The notes below the pieces were generated by a model. It worked only from the letters and a program-made list of their open reading frames with translations. It did not search any database and had not been told where the DNA came from. Positions 8,512 through 16,423 of a stretch of 62,706 nt of DNA are shown here, piece by piece. The stretch covers positions 1 through 62,706 of the forward strand of contig NZ_JAMXIC010000028.1 in NCBI RefSeq assembly GCF_027587375.1, read 5' to 3'. This DNA comes from Arthrobacter sp. B2a2-09 (GTDB lineage: Bacteria; Actinomycetota; Actinomycetes; Actinomycetales; Micrococcaceae). How positions within the stretch are numbered: position 1 is the stretch's first letter; every line of letters starts with the position of its first letter. The position numbers were made by a program, and so were the translations under genes.

Positions 8512-9402
8512 ATGGACAACCGGAACGACGCTCGCGATTTCCTTGCTTCCCGGCGTGCGAAGATCTCCCCCGAACAGGCGGGACTGCCGACGTCCGGCGG
8601 CAACCGGCGCGTACCCGGGCTCCGTCGCGGAGAAGTCGCAACCCTGGCCGGGGTGAGCGTTGAGTATTACACCCGGCTCGAGCGCGGGAACCTTGCCGGA
8701 GTGTCTGAAAGCGTCCTGGAAGCATTGGCTAGGGCTCTGCACCTTGACGAAGCTGAGAGCGCACACCTGTTCGATCTGGCCCGCGCCGCTGGAACAAGCA
8801 AGCGGCAGCGTCGGTCGGCACCACAACAGGTCAGGCCAAGTGTCCAGTTTGCCCTTGATGCCATCACTGATGCGCCGGCATTTGTCCGCAATGCACGCAT
8901 GGACATTCTTGCCGCCAACAGGCTCGGCCACGCATTGCACTCCGAGATGTACGTCAACCCGGTCCGGCCGGCCAACTACGCGCGCTTCATTTTCCTGGAT
9001 GAGGAACGGGCGCGGCGGTTCTTCCCGGACTGGGAACTCGCTGCCAACAACATGGTGGCCATCCTCCGCACAGAGGCCGGCCGCGACCCCTTCGACCGCG
9101 GACTGAGCGACCTCGTGGGAGAGCTTTCTACCCGCAGCGATGAATTCCGCACCCGATGGGCCGCACACAACGTCCGCCGCCACTACAGCGGTTTCAAGCA
9201 TTTCCATCACCCCGTGGTGGGCGAACTCCGTCTGCTGTTCGAGGCGATGGAATTGTCAGCGGACACCGGCCTCTCCCTTTTCATCTACCCGGCGGAGCCT
9301 GGCTCCCCCTCTGCAGATGCCCTGCGCCTCCTCGCGAGCTGGGCCGCTACCCAGGAAATGGCAGAGCAAGCTCAAGCCGCACCTACTGCAGGTGGAGTGT
9401 GA
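8512..9402 (+). CDS. XRE-family transcriptional regulator with MmyB-like ligand domain
   Basis: A 296-residue DNA-binding protein. Residues about 10-85 form an Xre helix-turn-helix with the hallmark RVPGLRRGEVATLAGVSVEYYTRLERG. The remainder is the MmyB-type PAS-like ligand-binding domain, with VRNARMDILAANRLGHAL and NYARFIFLD. Such regulators commonly control an adjacent oxidoreductase or hydrolase and may sense a lipid-like molecule. Here the nearest partner is the convergent alpha/beta hydrolase, whose stop is 7 bp away. The start has no strong ribosome site. The family is clear; the target is unknown. Confidence 0.9.
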   Translation: MDNRNDARDFLASRRAKISPEQAGLPTSGGNRRVPGLRRGEVATLAGVSVEYYTRLERGNLAGVSESVLEALARALHLDEAESAHLFDLARAAGTSKRQRRSAPQQVRPSVQFALDAITDAPAFVRNARMDILAANRLGHALHSEMYVNPVRPANYARFIFLDEERARRFFPDWELAANNMVAILRTEAGRDPFDRGLSDLVGELSTRSDEFRTRWAAHNVRRHYSGFKHFHHPVVGELRLLFEAMELSADTGLSLFIYPAEPGSPSADALRLLASWAATQEMAEQAQAAPTAGGV

Positions 9403-9409
9403 CTGCTGT

Positions 9410-10318
9410 CTAGGGCGTTGGTTGGGCTGCAATCAGGCTGGCCTTCAGCCACGAAACGGCGTGTCCTCTCTGAGCGGACGGAAAAGCGTGGCCGCCGTCG
9501 AAGGAAACGAAATCGGCGACGCCTTCCCGAAAGGAACTGACGAGGCTCTGGACGTCCTGAAACGGGAACAGCGGATCTTCCTGTCCGGCGACGATCAGGA
9601 CACGCTGGTTTTCGATGGCTTGAGCCACCAGATGCACGTCGCCGGCTTTGCGAAGATTGGGCACAAACCAGGCCGGGTTATGGGAAATGCCCTCACGTTC
9701 GAAGGACTCAAGTGTCCCGATCCCGCAACTAAGGACCCCGGCACGCAGTCGCGGATCGCAAGCGAGATTGAATAGCCCCACTTGACCGCCCAAGGAATGA
9801 CCGACTATCCCGAGGGGTCCGGTCACGTCATCGCATGCTTCAAGCCACGAGGTAGCCATGGCAATATCCCTCGTGTGGACGCCCTGCAGCGTTGACCCAC
9901 CAGCCAGGAGATCCTGCGCATCGCGGTTTTCGGCTAGCCGACCGTCCACTGCGTCACGCTGACGTTCTTCGAATCCGAGGAGGTCCGGGACAAGCGCCGG
10001 GACGCCGGACTCGGCCAATTCGGCGGCGAAAGCCATTTGCGGGTCACCTTCAAGCCCGGCAAGCTCGCTCTTTCCCAGGGCATAGTTTCCGGCGTGTTGG
10101 TGGACCGCCACCACGGCACCCACTTGATGATCGTCATCGATTGGCCGAAGGAACAAGCAAGGGACCATATCCCCTCCGTCCGTCCAAAGCTCGATCCGCT
10201 CCCGCAGGACATTCCCCTGGCGCAGGCGCGGGCCGCGAACTACTTCGTCCGCTACACAAGACCGGATAGGGCCCAGGCCAATAAGTGCGAGGACCTCAGA
10301 CCGTGCTGCATCCACCAC
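9410..10318 (-). CDS. Alpha/beta hydrolase (dienelactone hydrolase / acetyl-esterase-like)
   Basis: 302 residues with the nucleophile elbow GHSLGG, a late acidic residue in AGQEDPLFPF and the catalytic His in DGGHAFPS, which together make an intact Ser-Asp-His triad. The overall shape resembles large bacterial hydrolases of the dienelactone hydrolase or acetyl-xylan-esterase-like group. No signal peptide is present, so it should be cytoplasmic. The start is GTG at 10318 with GAGGGG six bases upstream. It is convergent with the XRE/MmyB regulator. Substrate cannot be inferred. Confidence 0.8.
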   Translation of the reverse strand: MVDAARSEVLALIGLGPIRSCVADEVVRGPRLRQGNVLRERIELWTDGGDMVPCLFLRPIDDDHQVGAVVAVHQHAGNYALGKSELAGLEGDPQMAFAAELAESGVPALVPDLLGFEERQRDAVDGRLAENRDAQDLLAGGSTLQGVHTRDIAMATSWLEACDDVTGPLGIVGHSLGGQVGLFNLACDPRLRAGVLSCGIGTLESFEREGISHNPAWFVPNLRKAGDVHLVAQAIENQRVLIVAGQEDPLFPFQDVQSLVSSFREGVADFVSFDGGHAFPSAQRGHAVSWLKASLIAAQPTP

Positions 10319-10370
10319 ACGGTTCCCCTCAATGTCGGTGCAGTCGATTCACCAGCTGGACCGCCCTCAG

Positions 10371-10694
10371 CTATGCGATCCCGAGGAAGACCAACAGCGC
10401 CCGTTCCACTTCCACAAGCTGGCCAGAGGTGAGGCGCCCTACGCGGGACTGGACGTTGGACCGGCGCACTGTGGTGATCTTGTCGATCATGATGTGGCTT
10501 TCGCGGACTAGTCCTGACAGGTCAGAGGGTGTCACCGGGATACGTAACAAAGGGGCGTCCCGGAGGGTTGATGTCATTGGCAGCACGGTCAGGGACTCCG
10601 AATCGCTGAAGCGATCGTCCTGAATGACCAGCGCCGGACGTGGCTTCGAGGCGAAGACGCCGCCAGCGACCGTCCAGATCTCGCCGCGGATCAC
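10371..10694 (-). CDS. mazF: MazF/PemK-family endoribonuclease toxin
   Basis: 107 residues with the PemK/MazF fold signature: MIRGEIWTV at the start, KPRPALVIQDD in the RP-x-P-x-V-V-Q position, and a TSTLRDAPLLRIPV strand region. Such toxins are mRNA interferases that cleave single-stranded RNA at short sequences. The ATG overlaps the antitoxin stop by 4 bp (ATGA), so the two proteins are translationally coupled, antitoxin first. The length is normal and the fold core is intact, so it is probably functional. Confidence 0.88.
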   Translation of the reverse strand: MIRGEIWTVAGGVFASKPRPALVIQDDRFSDSESLTVLPMTSTLRDAPLLRIPVTPSDLSGLVRESHIMIDKITTVRRSNVQSRVGRLTSGQLVEVERALLVFLGIA

Positions 10695-10903
10695 TCCTCT
10701 TCGTCCCAGAATACGGAAACGGCGTCGACAAAGTCCTGATCATCTGAATGCCGGTCCGCTTCTGCCACGATGGCACTCTGCCGCCTCGCTTCCTCGGCGA
10801 ACGTCTTGGCCCGGGTGTCCGGCACCCACACCTGAATAGGCCGGAAGCCCTGCTCCCGCATCCGGCGCCGATACTCACTGACTCGATCCTTCACCGTTCC
10901 CAT
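10691..10903 (-). CDS. mazE: MazE-type antitoxin
   Basis: A 70-residue protein that begins with a basic ribbon-helix-helix-like segment (VKDRVSEYRRRMREQGFRPIQ) and ends in an acidic toxin-binding tail (DFVDAVSVFWDEEE). This matches the short actinobacterial antitoxins paired with PemK/MazF toxins. It overlaps mazF by 4 bp. The start is ATG at 10903. There is no clear Shine-Dalgarno, and a -10-like TAACAA lies seven bases before the ATG, so a leaderless transcript is plausible. Palindromes at 10907-10924 are candidate autoregulatory operators. Confidence 0.85.
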   Translation of the reverse strand: MGTVKDRVSEYRRRMREQGFRPIQVWVPDTRAKTFAEEARRQSAIVAEADRHSDDQDFVDAVSVFWDEEE

Positions 10904-10906
10904 GCC

Positions 10907-10924
10907 ACAATTGTTACATGTAAC
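10907..10924. promoter_or_regulatory. Overlapping palindromes upstream of mazE (candidate operator)
   Basis: ACAATTGT (10907-10914) overlaps the perfect 12-base palindrome GTTACATGTAAC (10913-10924). Both sit within 21 bp of the mazE ATG and cover a -10-like TAACAA on the minus strand. Toxin-antitoxin operons are usually repressed by the antitoxin or the complex at such sites, so an operator is a reasonable inference. Confidence 0.55.
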
Positions 10925-10999
10925 CGCTTCGGATGGTATAGAGCGATCACACTCGCGACGAAGGCCGCCCCGGCGCCCGGACTAGGCCCTGCTCTTGGC

Positions 11000-11413
11000 T
11001 CACGATCTCGGACCTCGGCCCTCCTCGTCGCCTTGGTCGTCGTCGCGCTCCCGTCGGGTTTCGCCGTCGTCCCTGTCCGAGCGGCCGCCCGCATCGGGTT
11101 CCAACTCCCCTGCCCGCCGCAGCCTGTCCTGCGAGACTTCATTGGCCCGCTCGGCAGCCTCCTGCTTGTCCGTAGCCTCTTTGTGCAACCGTTCCGCTTC
11201 GCTCTCGGCACGGGCGGCGTCGGCCGTCGCTCGAGCGGCCTCAGCGCTGCGCTCATGAGCTCCGAGGGCATCGGCACGGGCTTTCTCGCGGAGCTCCGCG
11301 GCGCGCTTGCGGTCGGCCGCGGTCTTCGCGCGGCGCCCAAAAACGACGACGGCGACGATCAGCGCGATGATTACAATCGCCACCACGATCCAAATCCATA
11401 GTTGCCCGTCCAT
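11000..11413 (-). CDS. Single-pass membrane protein with long charged coiled coil (137 aa)
   Basis: Begins MDGQLWIWIVVAIVIIALIVAVVV-type sequence, one N-terminal membrane helix (about residues 5-25). A long Ala/Glu/Arg-rich helix with heptad character follows (about 30-105), then a charged Asp/Arg-rich tail. The start at 11413 has GGAGG upstream; a longer frame to 11482 is not needed. I recognise no named function; membrane-anchored coiled-coil proteins of this type are common in Arthrobacter. It is divergent from the small membrane protein at 11533, with the TAAGCTTA motif between them. Confidence 0.7.
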   Translation of the reverse strand: MDGQLWIWIVVAIVIIALIVAVVVFGRRAKTAADRKRAAELREKARADALGAHERSAEAARATADAARAESEAERLHKEATDKQEAAERANEVSQDRLRRAGELEPDAGGRSDRDDGETRRERDDDQGDEEGRGPRS

Positions 11414-11485
11414 TGCGGCCCTCCTCGATGGACTGTGCTTCCGCCGCCGCACCGGTTCCGCCTTGTGGCCGACGCCGCACATAAT

Positions 11486-11496
11486 AAGTAAGCTTA
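11486..11496. promoter_or_regulatory. AAGTAAGCTTA motif, site A
   Basis: The 11 bases AAGTAAGCTTA lie in the divergent gap between the coiled-coil membrane gene and the 67-residue membrane protein, 37 bp before the latter's start. The same 11 bases recur in reverse orientation at 20304-20314, before the DUF6458 gene. The core TAAGCTTA is palindromic. A shared regulator or promoter element is inferred. Confidence 0.45.
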
Positions 11497-11532
11497 TGAT
11501 ATTCGGGATTGATGAGAGGTTGGTCGAAGGCC

Positions 11533-11736
11533 ATGCGATTCGGGTCGTTTTTCGGGCTGATCGTGGCGATCTGGCTCGTCATAGGAGCGGTAGCCGCCGG
11601 CCAGCGGGGCTACTTCAACGCGGTTCCCGCGCAGTGCTCCCAGTTCGCAACGATTTCTTTGAATATAGTTGCCGGTCCACTGAACTACATGGGACTAGAC
11701 CCTGTGACAGGCTGCCAACTGCCGCGGCCGTCGTGA
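11533..11736 (+). CDS. Small conserved membrane protein (67 aa)
   Basis: MRFGSFFGLIVAIWLVIGAVAAGQRGYF opens with one hydrophobic helix, followed by a short segment with two Cys and a second weakly hydrophobic stretch (NIVAGPLNYMGLDP). Similar small proteins are widespread in Arthrobacter and other actinobacteria, to my knowledge without assigned function. Starts at 11512 or 11509 are also possible and would add seven or eight residues. I prefer 11533 because homology begins at MRFG. The stop overlaps the GTG of the next gene by 4 bp (GTGA), so the two are coupled. Confidence 0.65.
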   Translation: MRFGSFFGLIVAIWLVIGAVAAGQRGYFNAVPAQCSQFATISLNIVAGPLNYMGLDPVTGCQLPRPS

Positions 11737-12101
11737 GCCACCCGGAGGATCCGTTGCCGCCTGGGGCTCAGGCCGACACCAGGCATGAGTCCGAGGATCA
11801 GCGGATGGACCGCAACTGGAATGAGCTTCTCCAAGAACTACGCGTCCTGCAGACGGGTGCCCAGATCATTGGAGGCTTCCTTCTGACCCTTCCGTTCCAG
11901 CAACGGTTTAGCACCTTGACCGAACTGGAAAAGTGGCTGCACCTCGTGTTGGTGGTCCTGGCGACCATGACGACCGGACTCATGCTGGTTCTCCAGTGTT
12001 GCTCTCGGGCCGCCGGCCAGAACCAGAATCAGGCAAGGAGCCAGAAAACCAGCAACCCTAATTCGGGACCCAAAGCGGCCCAGTGTAGACCGCTTGGATA
12101 A
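11733..12101 (+). CDS. DUF6328-family membrane protein, C-terminally truncated
   Basis: A GTG at 11733 overlaps the upstream stop. The product contains the diagnostic DUF6328 stretch DRNWNELLQELRV-TGAQIIGGFLLTLPFQQRF and one complete following helix (LHLVLVVLATMTTGLML). As I recall the family, it continues with about two more helices. Here the frame runs into 40 polar residues with no membrane character (CCSRAAGQNQNQ onward) and stops at 122 aa. This suggests the 3' part was deleted or replaced. It may be a pseudogene. Confidence 0.6.
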   Translation: MSHPEDPLPPGAQADTRHESEDQRMDRNWNELLQELRVLQTGAQIIGGFLLTLPFQQRFSTLTELEKWLHLVLVVLATMTTGLMLVLQCCSRAAGQNQNQARSQKTSNPNSGPKAAQCRPLG

Positions 12102-12261
12102 GGATAGTAAGTTTGCTGATCGATTTTCCTAAATCCATGGACAATAGTCCGCCCGGCCAACTAGTTTCGATGTGGTGGCAGGCTCAATTGGCCTTGGTTC
12201 TTGGTAGCCGATTCCTGATTTTCCATCAAGGTTCAACTAGCACGGAAAGGACAGCGCGGAC

Positions 12262-12570
12262 ATGGACCAGCACCACGCAGCCGAGGAAGCGGAATACGGC
12301 GGCTACGGAACTCCGACCCCCGAACAGGAATTGCCAGGAGGCGAGCCTCCGCAGGCGGATCAACGAAAGGAAGAGGCCGCTTCGGCGTCAGAGGAGGACA
12401 GTGACGGTTCAGCCGCCGTGCCCTCGCCCGATGCCGAGCTGGACGATTCGAACACGGAACCCTCCGAGCCCGGCAAGTCTTTTTCGTCCGAACCGAAGGG
12501 CGACGCAACAGGGCTGCCCGAGGAGAAGTCGCCAAAGGACGACGACGGCGAAACATTCGACGCTGGCTAA
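12262..12570 (+). CDS. Acidic, probably disordered hypothetical protein (102 aa)
   Basis: A 102-residue product rich in Glu, Asp, Ser, Pro and Gly with almost no hydrophobic residues, so it is probably disordered. GGAAAGGA lies about ten bases before the ATG. No family is recognised. It sits 53 bp before the SRPBCC gene in the same orientation and could be co-transcribed. Its low complexity means it could also be a chance frame, although codon third positions are GC-rich as in real genes here. Confidence 0.5.
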   Translation: MDQHHAAEEAEYGGYGTPTPEQELPGGEPPQADQRKEEAASASEEDSDGSAAVPSPDAELDDSNTEPSEPGKSFSSEPKGDATGLPEEKSPKDDDGETFDAG

Positions 12571-12623
12571 AACGTATTCGCGACAAATCCCGGCAGGAAC
12601 AAGCTCAAGCAAGGAGCATGAAC

Positions 12624-13220
12624 ATGGCTACCGTTAGTCAAATAGTCGACGTGGACGTTCCCGTTTCAGTGGCTTACAACCAATGGACCCAGTTTGAAAC
12701 CTTCCCGGAATTCATGAAGGGCGTCGAAGCGGTCGAGCAAATCGACGAGACCGCCCTGCATTTCTCCACCAATGTCGGAGGTGTCAAGCGCGACTACAAC
12801 GCCCAAATCCTTGAGCAGGTTCCGGATTCGCTGGTCAGTTGGGCCAGCATTGATGGACCGCGCCATGCAGGGACTGTACGTTTCGAGCCGCTTGGTTCGG
12901 ATAGCACGCGTGTCAGTGTGGAGATTGAATGGGAGCCTGAGAGCCTCGCCGAAAAGGCGGGTTCGCTGGTAGGTATCGACGATTTGCGGGTTTCAGCCGA
13001 CCTCGACAAGTTCAAGAAATTCATCGAGGCGCGCGGCTACGAGACGGGCGGCTGGCGAGGCTCCATGGCCGACGGCGACGTCGACGACGCCGGGGCAGAA
13101 CCCCACGTCGGGCAGTACACCGAGGGCGACTACGGCACCGAGCGCGTCTCGGACCTCCCCGCTGAACGGATCCAAGGCGACTACACCGCGGAAGAAACAC
13201 CGCGTTCAACCGAGCAGTGA
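12624..13220 (+). CDS. SRPBCC-family protein (polyketide cyclase/dehydrase-like)
   Basis: A 198-residue protein. Residues 1-140 match the SRPBCC helix-grip fold of the cyclase/dehydrase type, with VDVDVPVSVAYNQWTQFETFPEFMKGV and a later RHAGTVRFEPL strand. The last 55 residues are a Gly/Asp/Glu-rich disordered tail. Single-domain proteins of this sort in actinobacteria are often expressed under stress, and the ligand is unknown. I start at ATG 12624, with AAGGAG seven bases upstream; the ATG at 12618 is too close to that site. Confidence 0.82.
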   Translation: MATVSQIVDVDVPVSVAYNQWTQFETFPEFMKGVEAVEQIDETALHFSTNVGGVKRDYNAQILEQVPDSLVSWASIDGPRHAGTVRFEPLGSDSTRVSVEIEWEPESLAEKAGSLVGIDDLRVSADLDKFKKFIEARGYETGGWRGSMADGDVDDAGAEPHVGQYTEGDYGTERVSDLPAERIQGDYTAEETPRSTEQ

Positions 13221-13227
13221 GCAAACA

Positions 13228-13320
13228 ATGAGCGAGTTCCCTCCCGACCCAACGCGGGACCCGGACCTGCCCTTCCCGCGCTCGCGACCTTTGGGAGAGC
13301 CGCCCCTCACGATCGTGTAG
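13228..13320 (+). CDS. Tiny Pro-rich ORF (30 aa), doubtful
   Basis: ATG at 13228 to TAG at 13318-13320, seven bases after the SRPBCC stop. It encodes a proline- and aspartate-rich peptide without a recognisable family. No ribosome site is evident beyond GAGCAA, so it may simply be translated by read-on or not at all. Confidence 0.2.
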   Translation: MSEFPPDPTRDPDLPFPRSRPLGEPPLTIV

Positions 13321-13372
13321 TCCCGCCGAGTGGGACAGGCCGCCCGCTCGGAGTGAATGAAAGGGAACTGAG

Positions 13373-15265
13373 ATGTCAAAAGACCAAGAAATGCAGCCCG
13401 CACCATTGGAGGCCGGAGATGCGGATTTCATCCGGGCACTAGCCACGCAATTGCGTGTGGACTCCATCAGGTGCAGCACCCGCGCCGGCTCGGGTCACCC
13501 CACATCGTCTTTGTCGGCCGCGGATCTCATGGCCGTCCTCCTCACGCGGCACCTGCGCTACGACTGGGAACGCCCGTCGTTGCCGAACAACGACCACCTC
13601 ATTTTTTCCAAAGGACATGCTTCGCCCCTTCTGTACTCCATGTATCGGGCCGTGGGCGTAGTCGATGAGGATGAGCTGCTAAACACCTACCGTCAATTCG
13701 GCGCCCGACTCCAGGGCCACCCGACCCCGGTGCTGCCTTGGGTTGATGTGGCTACCGGCTCGCTGGGACAAGGGCTGCCGGTTGCCGTCGGGGTAAGTAT
13801 CGCAGGACGGTACCTGGACAAGCTGCCTTTCCATACATGGGTGTTGTGCGGAGATAGCGAACTAGCTGAAGGTTCCATCTGGGAGGCCCTGGACAAGGCG
13901 GCCTACTACAGACTCGGCAACCTCACCGCCGTGGTGGACGTCAATCGGCTCGGCCAAGACGGTCCGACCGAATTGCAATGGGACATGGACCGCTATGCCA
14001 GGCGCGTAGAAGCATTCGGGGCCCAAGCCCTCATCATCGACGGTCATGACCTTGGCCAGATCGACGACGCCCTGGGCCGGGCGCGCAGCGATCCTGACAA
14101 ACCGACGGTCATTCTGGCCAAGACGATCAAGGGCAAAGGTGTGCCTGAGATCGAAGACCAAAACGGCTGGCACGGCAAAGCGTTACCGGCAGACATGGGC
14201 GAGAAAGCCATAGCCGCCCTTGGCGGGCCAAGCAGCGTCCACGTGACCGCCCGCCCTCCGGAACCGGGTACGCCGGCAATCACGCCGGACACCCAAGCTG
14301 CGGTCACACTGCCGCAATGGAAGGTTGGCGATAAGGTGGCGACCAGGGCCGCCTTCGGCGCCGCCGTGTCCGCGCTTGCGGCCCGACCCGAAGTGGTGGT
14401 CCTGGATGGAGAGGTGGGGAATTCCACCCACGCCGGGGACTTCAAGGAGGTGGCCCCTGAGCGGTATTTCGAAATTTTCATTGCCGAGCAGCAACTCGTT
14501 GCCGCCGCCATCGGCCTATCGGTTCGCGGCTACGTGGCCTTCGCCTCAAGTTTCGCGGCTTTCCTGGTTTCGCGGCCATTCGACTTTATCCGCATGGCCG
14601 GAGTCTCCGAGGTGAACATCCGGCTCGTCGGCACACATGCGGGCGTTGAAATCGGGCAGGATGGTCCTTCGCAAATGGCACTGGAGGACATTGCAGCCAT
14701 GCGGGCAGTGCATAGTTCCACGGTGCTCTATCCGGCCGACGCCCCCTCGACTGCGCAACTCGTGAGCACCATGTCAGACATGCCCGGCATCTCCTACCTG
14801 CGCGCCACTCGTGGAGCCTATCCCGTGATTTACGGACCGGACGAGCAGTTCTCCCCCGGCGGCAGCAAGGTCCACGGAGCCAGCCCCGACGACCAGGTAG
14901 CGCTCGTCGGCGCCGGCGTCACACTCCACGAATGCCTCGCAGCTAACGAGCAGCTCGCCGAGTCAGGAATCAAAGCCCGCGTCATCGACCTCTACTCCAT
15001 CAAGCCGATCGACGTCGACACTCTGCGCCGGACGTGCCTCGAAACCGGTGGCCGGATTGTTGTCGCGGAAGACCACTACGCGCAAGGCGGCATCGGCTCG
15101 GCCGTCCTTGAAGCCCTCGCGAGTGCAAACACCCCCAAACTCCATATGGCACTGCTCGCCGTCAGGGAACTTCCGGGTTCCGGCGAACCCAAGGACTTGC
15201 TCAACGCAGCCGGTATTTCCGCACGCCACATTGCCGCGGCCGCACGCGACCTCGTCATGGACTGA
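13373..15265 (+). CDS. Transketolase (single-chain, TPP-dependent)
   Basis: A 630-residue thiamine-diphosphate enzyme transferring two-carbon ketol units in the pentose phosphate pathway. The N-terminal TPP domain shows GSGHPTSSLSAADLMAVL, FSKGHASPLLY and a TPP/Mg loop CGDSELAEGS...VVDVN. The central pyrimidine domain has EQQLVAAAIGLS and THAGVEIGQDGPSQM, and the C-terminal domain ends AEDHYAQGGIGS. The overall pattern looks closer to the shorter animal-type transketolases than to the ~700-residue bacterial TktA, so this is probably a secondary transketolase. AAAGGGAA precedes the ATG. It lies among stress-type genes. Confidence 0.88.
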   Translation: MSKDQEMQPAPLEAGDADFIRALATQLRVDSIRCSTRAGSGHPTSSLSAADLMAVLLTRHLRYDWERPSLPNNDHLIFSKGHASPLLYSMYRAVGVVDEDELLNTYRQFGARLQGHPTPVLPWVDVATGSLGQGLPVAVGVSIAGRYLDKLPFHTWVLCGDSELAEGSIWEALDKAAYYRLGNLTAVVDVNRLGQDGPTELQWDMDRYARRVEAFGAQALIIDGHDLGQIDDALGRARSDPDKPTVILAKTIKGKGVPEIEDQNGWHGKALPADMGEKAIAALGGPSSVHVTARPPEPGTPAITPDTQAAVTLPQWKVGDKVATRAAFGAAVSALAARPEVVVLDGEVGNSTHAGDFKEVAPERYFEIFIAEQQLVAAAIGLSVRGYVAFASSFAAFLVSRPFDFIRMAGVSEVNIRLVGTHAGVEIGQDGPSQMALEDIAAMRAVHSSTVLYPADAPSTAQLVSTMSDMPGISYLRATRGAYPVIYGPDEQFSPGGSKVHGASPDDQVALVGAGVTLHECLAANEQLAESGIKARVIDLYSIKPIDVDTLRRTCLETGGRIVVAEDHYAQGGIGSAVLEALASANTPKLHMALLAVRELPGSGEPKDLLNAAGISARHIAAAARDLVMD

Positions 15266-15446
15266 CAAGCAACAACGCGACGGCCGCAATTGTGTTCGCG
15301 TCACAAATCGTCGTTTCGATGCCATATTCATCTTTCTGATCCTTAAGCGGTGAACAATCCGGGCGCCCTCATTACTATCGAGAGTGGATGGGGGCGAATT
15401 CCGGACTCAGCTGGGAATTGCCGGGATGAAATATCAGGAGCTGGCA

Positions 15447-15695
15447 GTGTCGGAACCTTTGGAGTCTCAAGACCCACTAGTCGAGCCGGAGCCGGTTCGG
15501 GTTTCCGCGGGCGGATGTGACAGCCTCGCAGGCCTGCGCGAGCAAGCGCAGGACATCATCGACGAAGTCCTGAGCGGAACCGAGCCTAGCGGAGAACATC
15601 TCCGGGCAAAACTCCGGTCCAGCATTGCCCGACACCCCGGATTCCCGGAACTTGCCCTGCTAGAGCACCTGATGAATCGGGCCAGCGGCAGCTGA
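15447..15695 (+). CDS. Hypothetical protein (82 aa)
   Basis: I start at the GTG at 15447 because AGGAG lies six bases upstream; longer in-frame starts exist at 15426 (ATG) and 15384 (GTG). The product has an acidic N-terminus and a helical C-terminal half (GLREQAQDIIDEVLSG, ELALLEHLMNRAS). No membrane segment and no recognised family. It stands alone, 181 bp after the transketolase. Confidence 0.5.
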   Translation: MSEPLESQDPLVEPEPVRVSAGGCDSLAGLREQAQDIIDEVLSGTEPSGEHLRAKLRSSIARHPGFPELALLEHLMNRASGS

Positions 15696-15797
15696 CTCGC
15701 TTGTCCTGGGTTACCTGCGGCCCGGGGGTTGCACACGTTTTACACAGCGTTTACCCAACCGGTCTTGTTAGCCTCAACGGAGTTAGCACAGACTGAA

Positions 15798-15809
15798 TAT
15801 CACGTGATA
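15798..15809. promoter_or_regulatory. Perfect palindrome TATCACGTGATA (candidate operator)
   Basis: A 12-base perfect palindrome in the 227-bp gap before the first YegP/DUF1508 gene, about 114 bp upstream of its start. The centre CACGTG resembles sites bound by dimeric regulators. No regulator is encoded immediately beside it. Confidence 0.4.
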
Positions 15810-15874
15810 AACGATTCACGGTGGTTGTTCAACCAGAGCAGCGGACGAGGAATGCAGCGATGCTCCGTCCCGCT

Positions 15875-15894
15875 CGGTAGCGAAGTCGCTACCG
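15875..15894 (+). promoter_or_regulatory. Leader hairpin CGGTAGCGA / TCGCTACCG
   Basis: A perfect inverted repeat (15875-15883 and 15886-15894) ends 28 bp before the start of the DUF1508 gene. Folded with a six-base loop it gives a seven-pair GC-rich stem. There is no following T tract, so it is not a typical terminator. It may be an operator or a 5' leader structure. Confidence 0.4.
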
Positions 15895-15922
15895 GTGGGA
15901 TCCGCAGACCGGGAGGGTGGCA

Positions 15923-16285
15923 GTGGCCGGCATATTCGAAGTGTTTGTTGACGGGGAGTCCTTTTTCAGGTTCCGCCTCAAATCACCTGACGGAGTGGTC
16001 ATAGCTGTTTCGGCGCCGTTCGAGGACAAGCACGCGGTTGTCGCCGGCATCGCCGCCGCGCGGGAGTGCGCAGGCATGGGACTGGTCACCGACCTTTGCC
16101 CGGCGGCGAGCGTACGGGAATCCACCGCGACCGTTCGTCCGAGCGCAATTCCCCAGAGCACAGTTCCGCACGGCGCAATTCCGCAGACATGTGAGGAGCC
16201 GCGCAAGACGGGCGACGGATTCCGCACCCGCGCCAGGGAACTCCGGCGAGCGGCAACCGCGCCCAGATGGACCGGCGCGGCGTAA
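15923..16285 (+). CDS. YegP/DUF1508-family protein, paralogue 1
   Basis: A 120-residue protein. The first 60 residues are a DUF1508 (YegP) domain: MAGIFEVFVDGESFFRFRLKSPDGVVIAVS, then KHAVVAGIAAARECAGMGLVTDLCP. The C-terminal half is Pro/Thr/Arg-rich with a short repeat-like patch (PSAIPQSTVPHGAIPQ). YegP-type proteins are small folds of unknown function found across bacteria. The GTG at 15923 is chosen because it aligns with the ATG of the paralogue at 20491 and has GGGAGG upstream; a GTG at 15917 is also possible. Confidence 0.75.
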   Translation: MAGIFEVFVDGESFFRFRLKSPDGVVIAVSAPFEDKHAVVAGIAAARECAGMGLVTDLCPAASVRESTATVRPSAIPQSTVPHGAIPQTCEEPRKTGDGFRTRARELRRAATAPRWTGAA

Positions 16286-16423
16286 CAGGTCGATCAATGT
16301 CAGGACCGACGGCGCACTGGGGGACTCACCTGGGTCTCAGCAGGCGAGATGCGCCGCCGGCCGTTTTGGTCCAGCCCTAATTCTCCCACTGTTTTCCCAT
16401 GATGCACAGCAAGGCTTCGCCCT

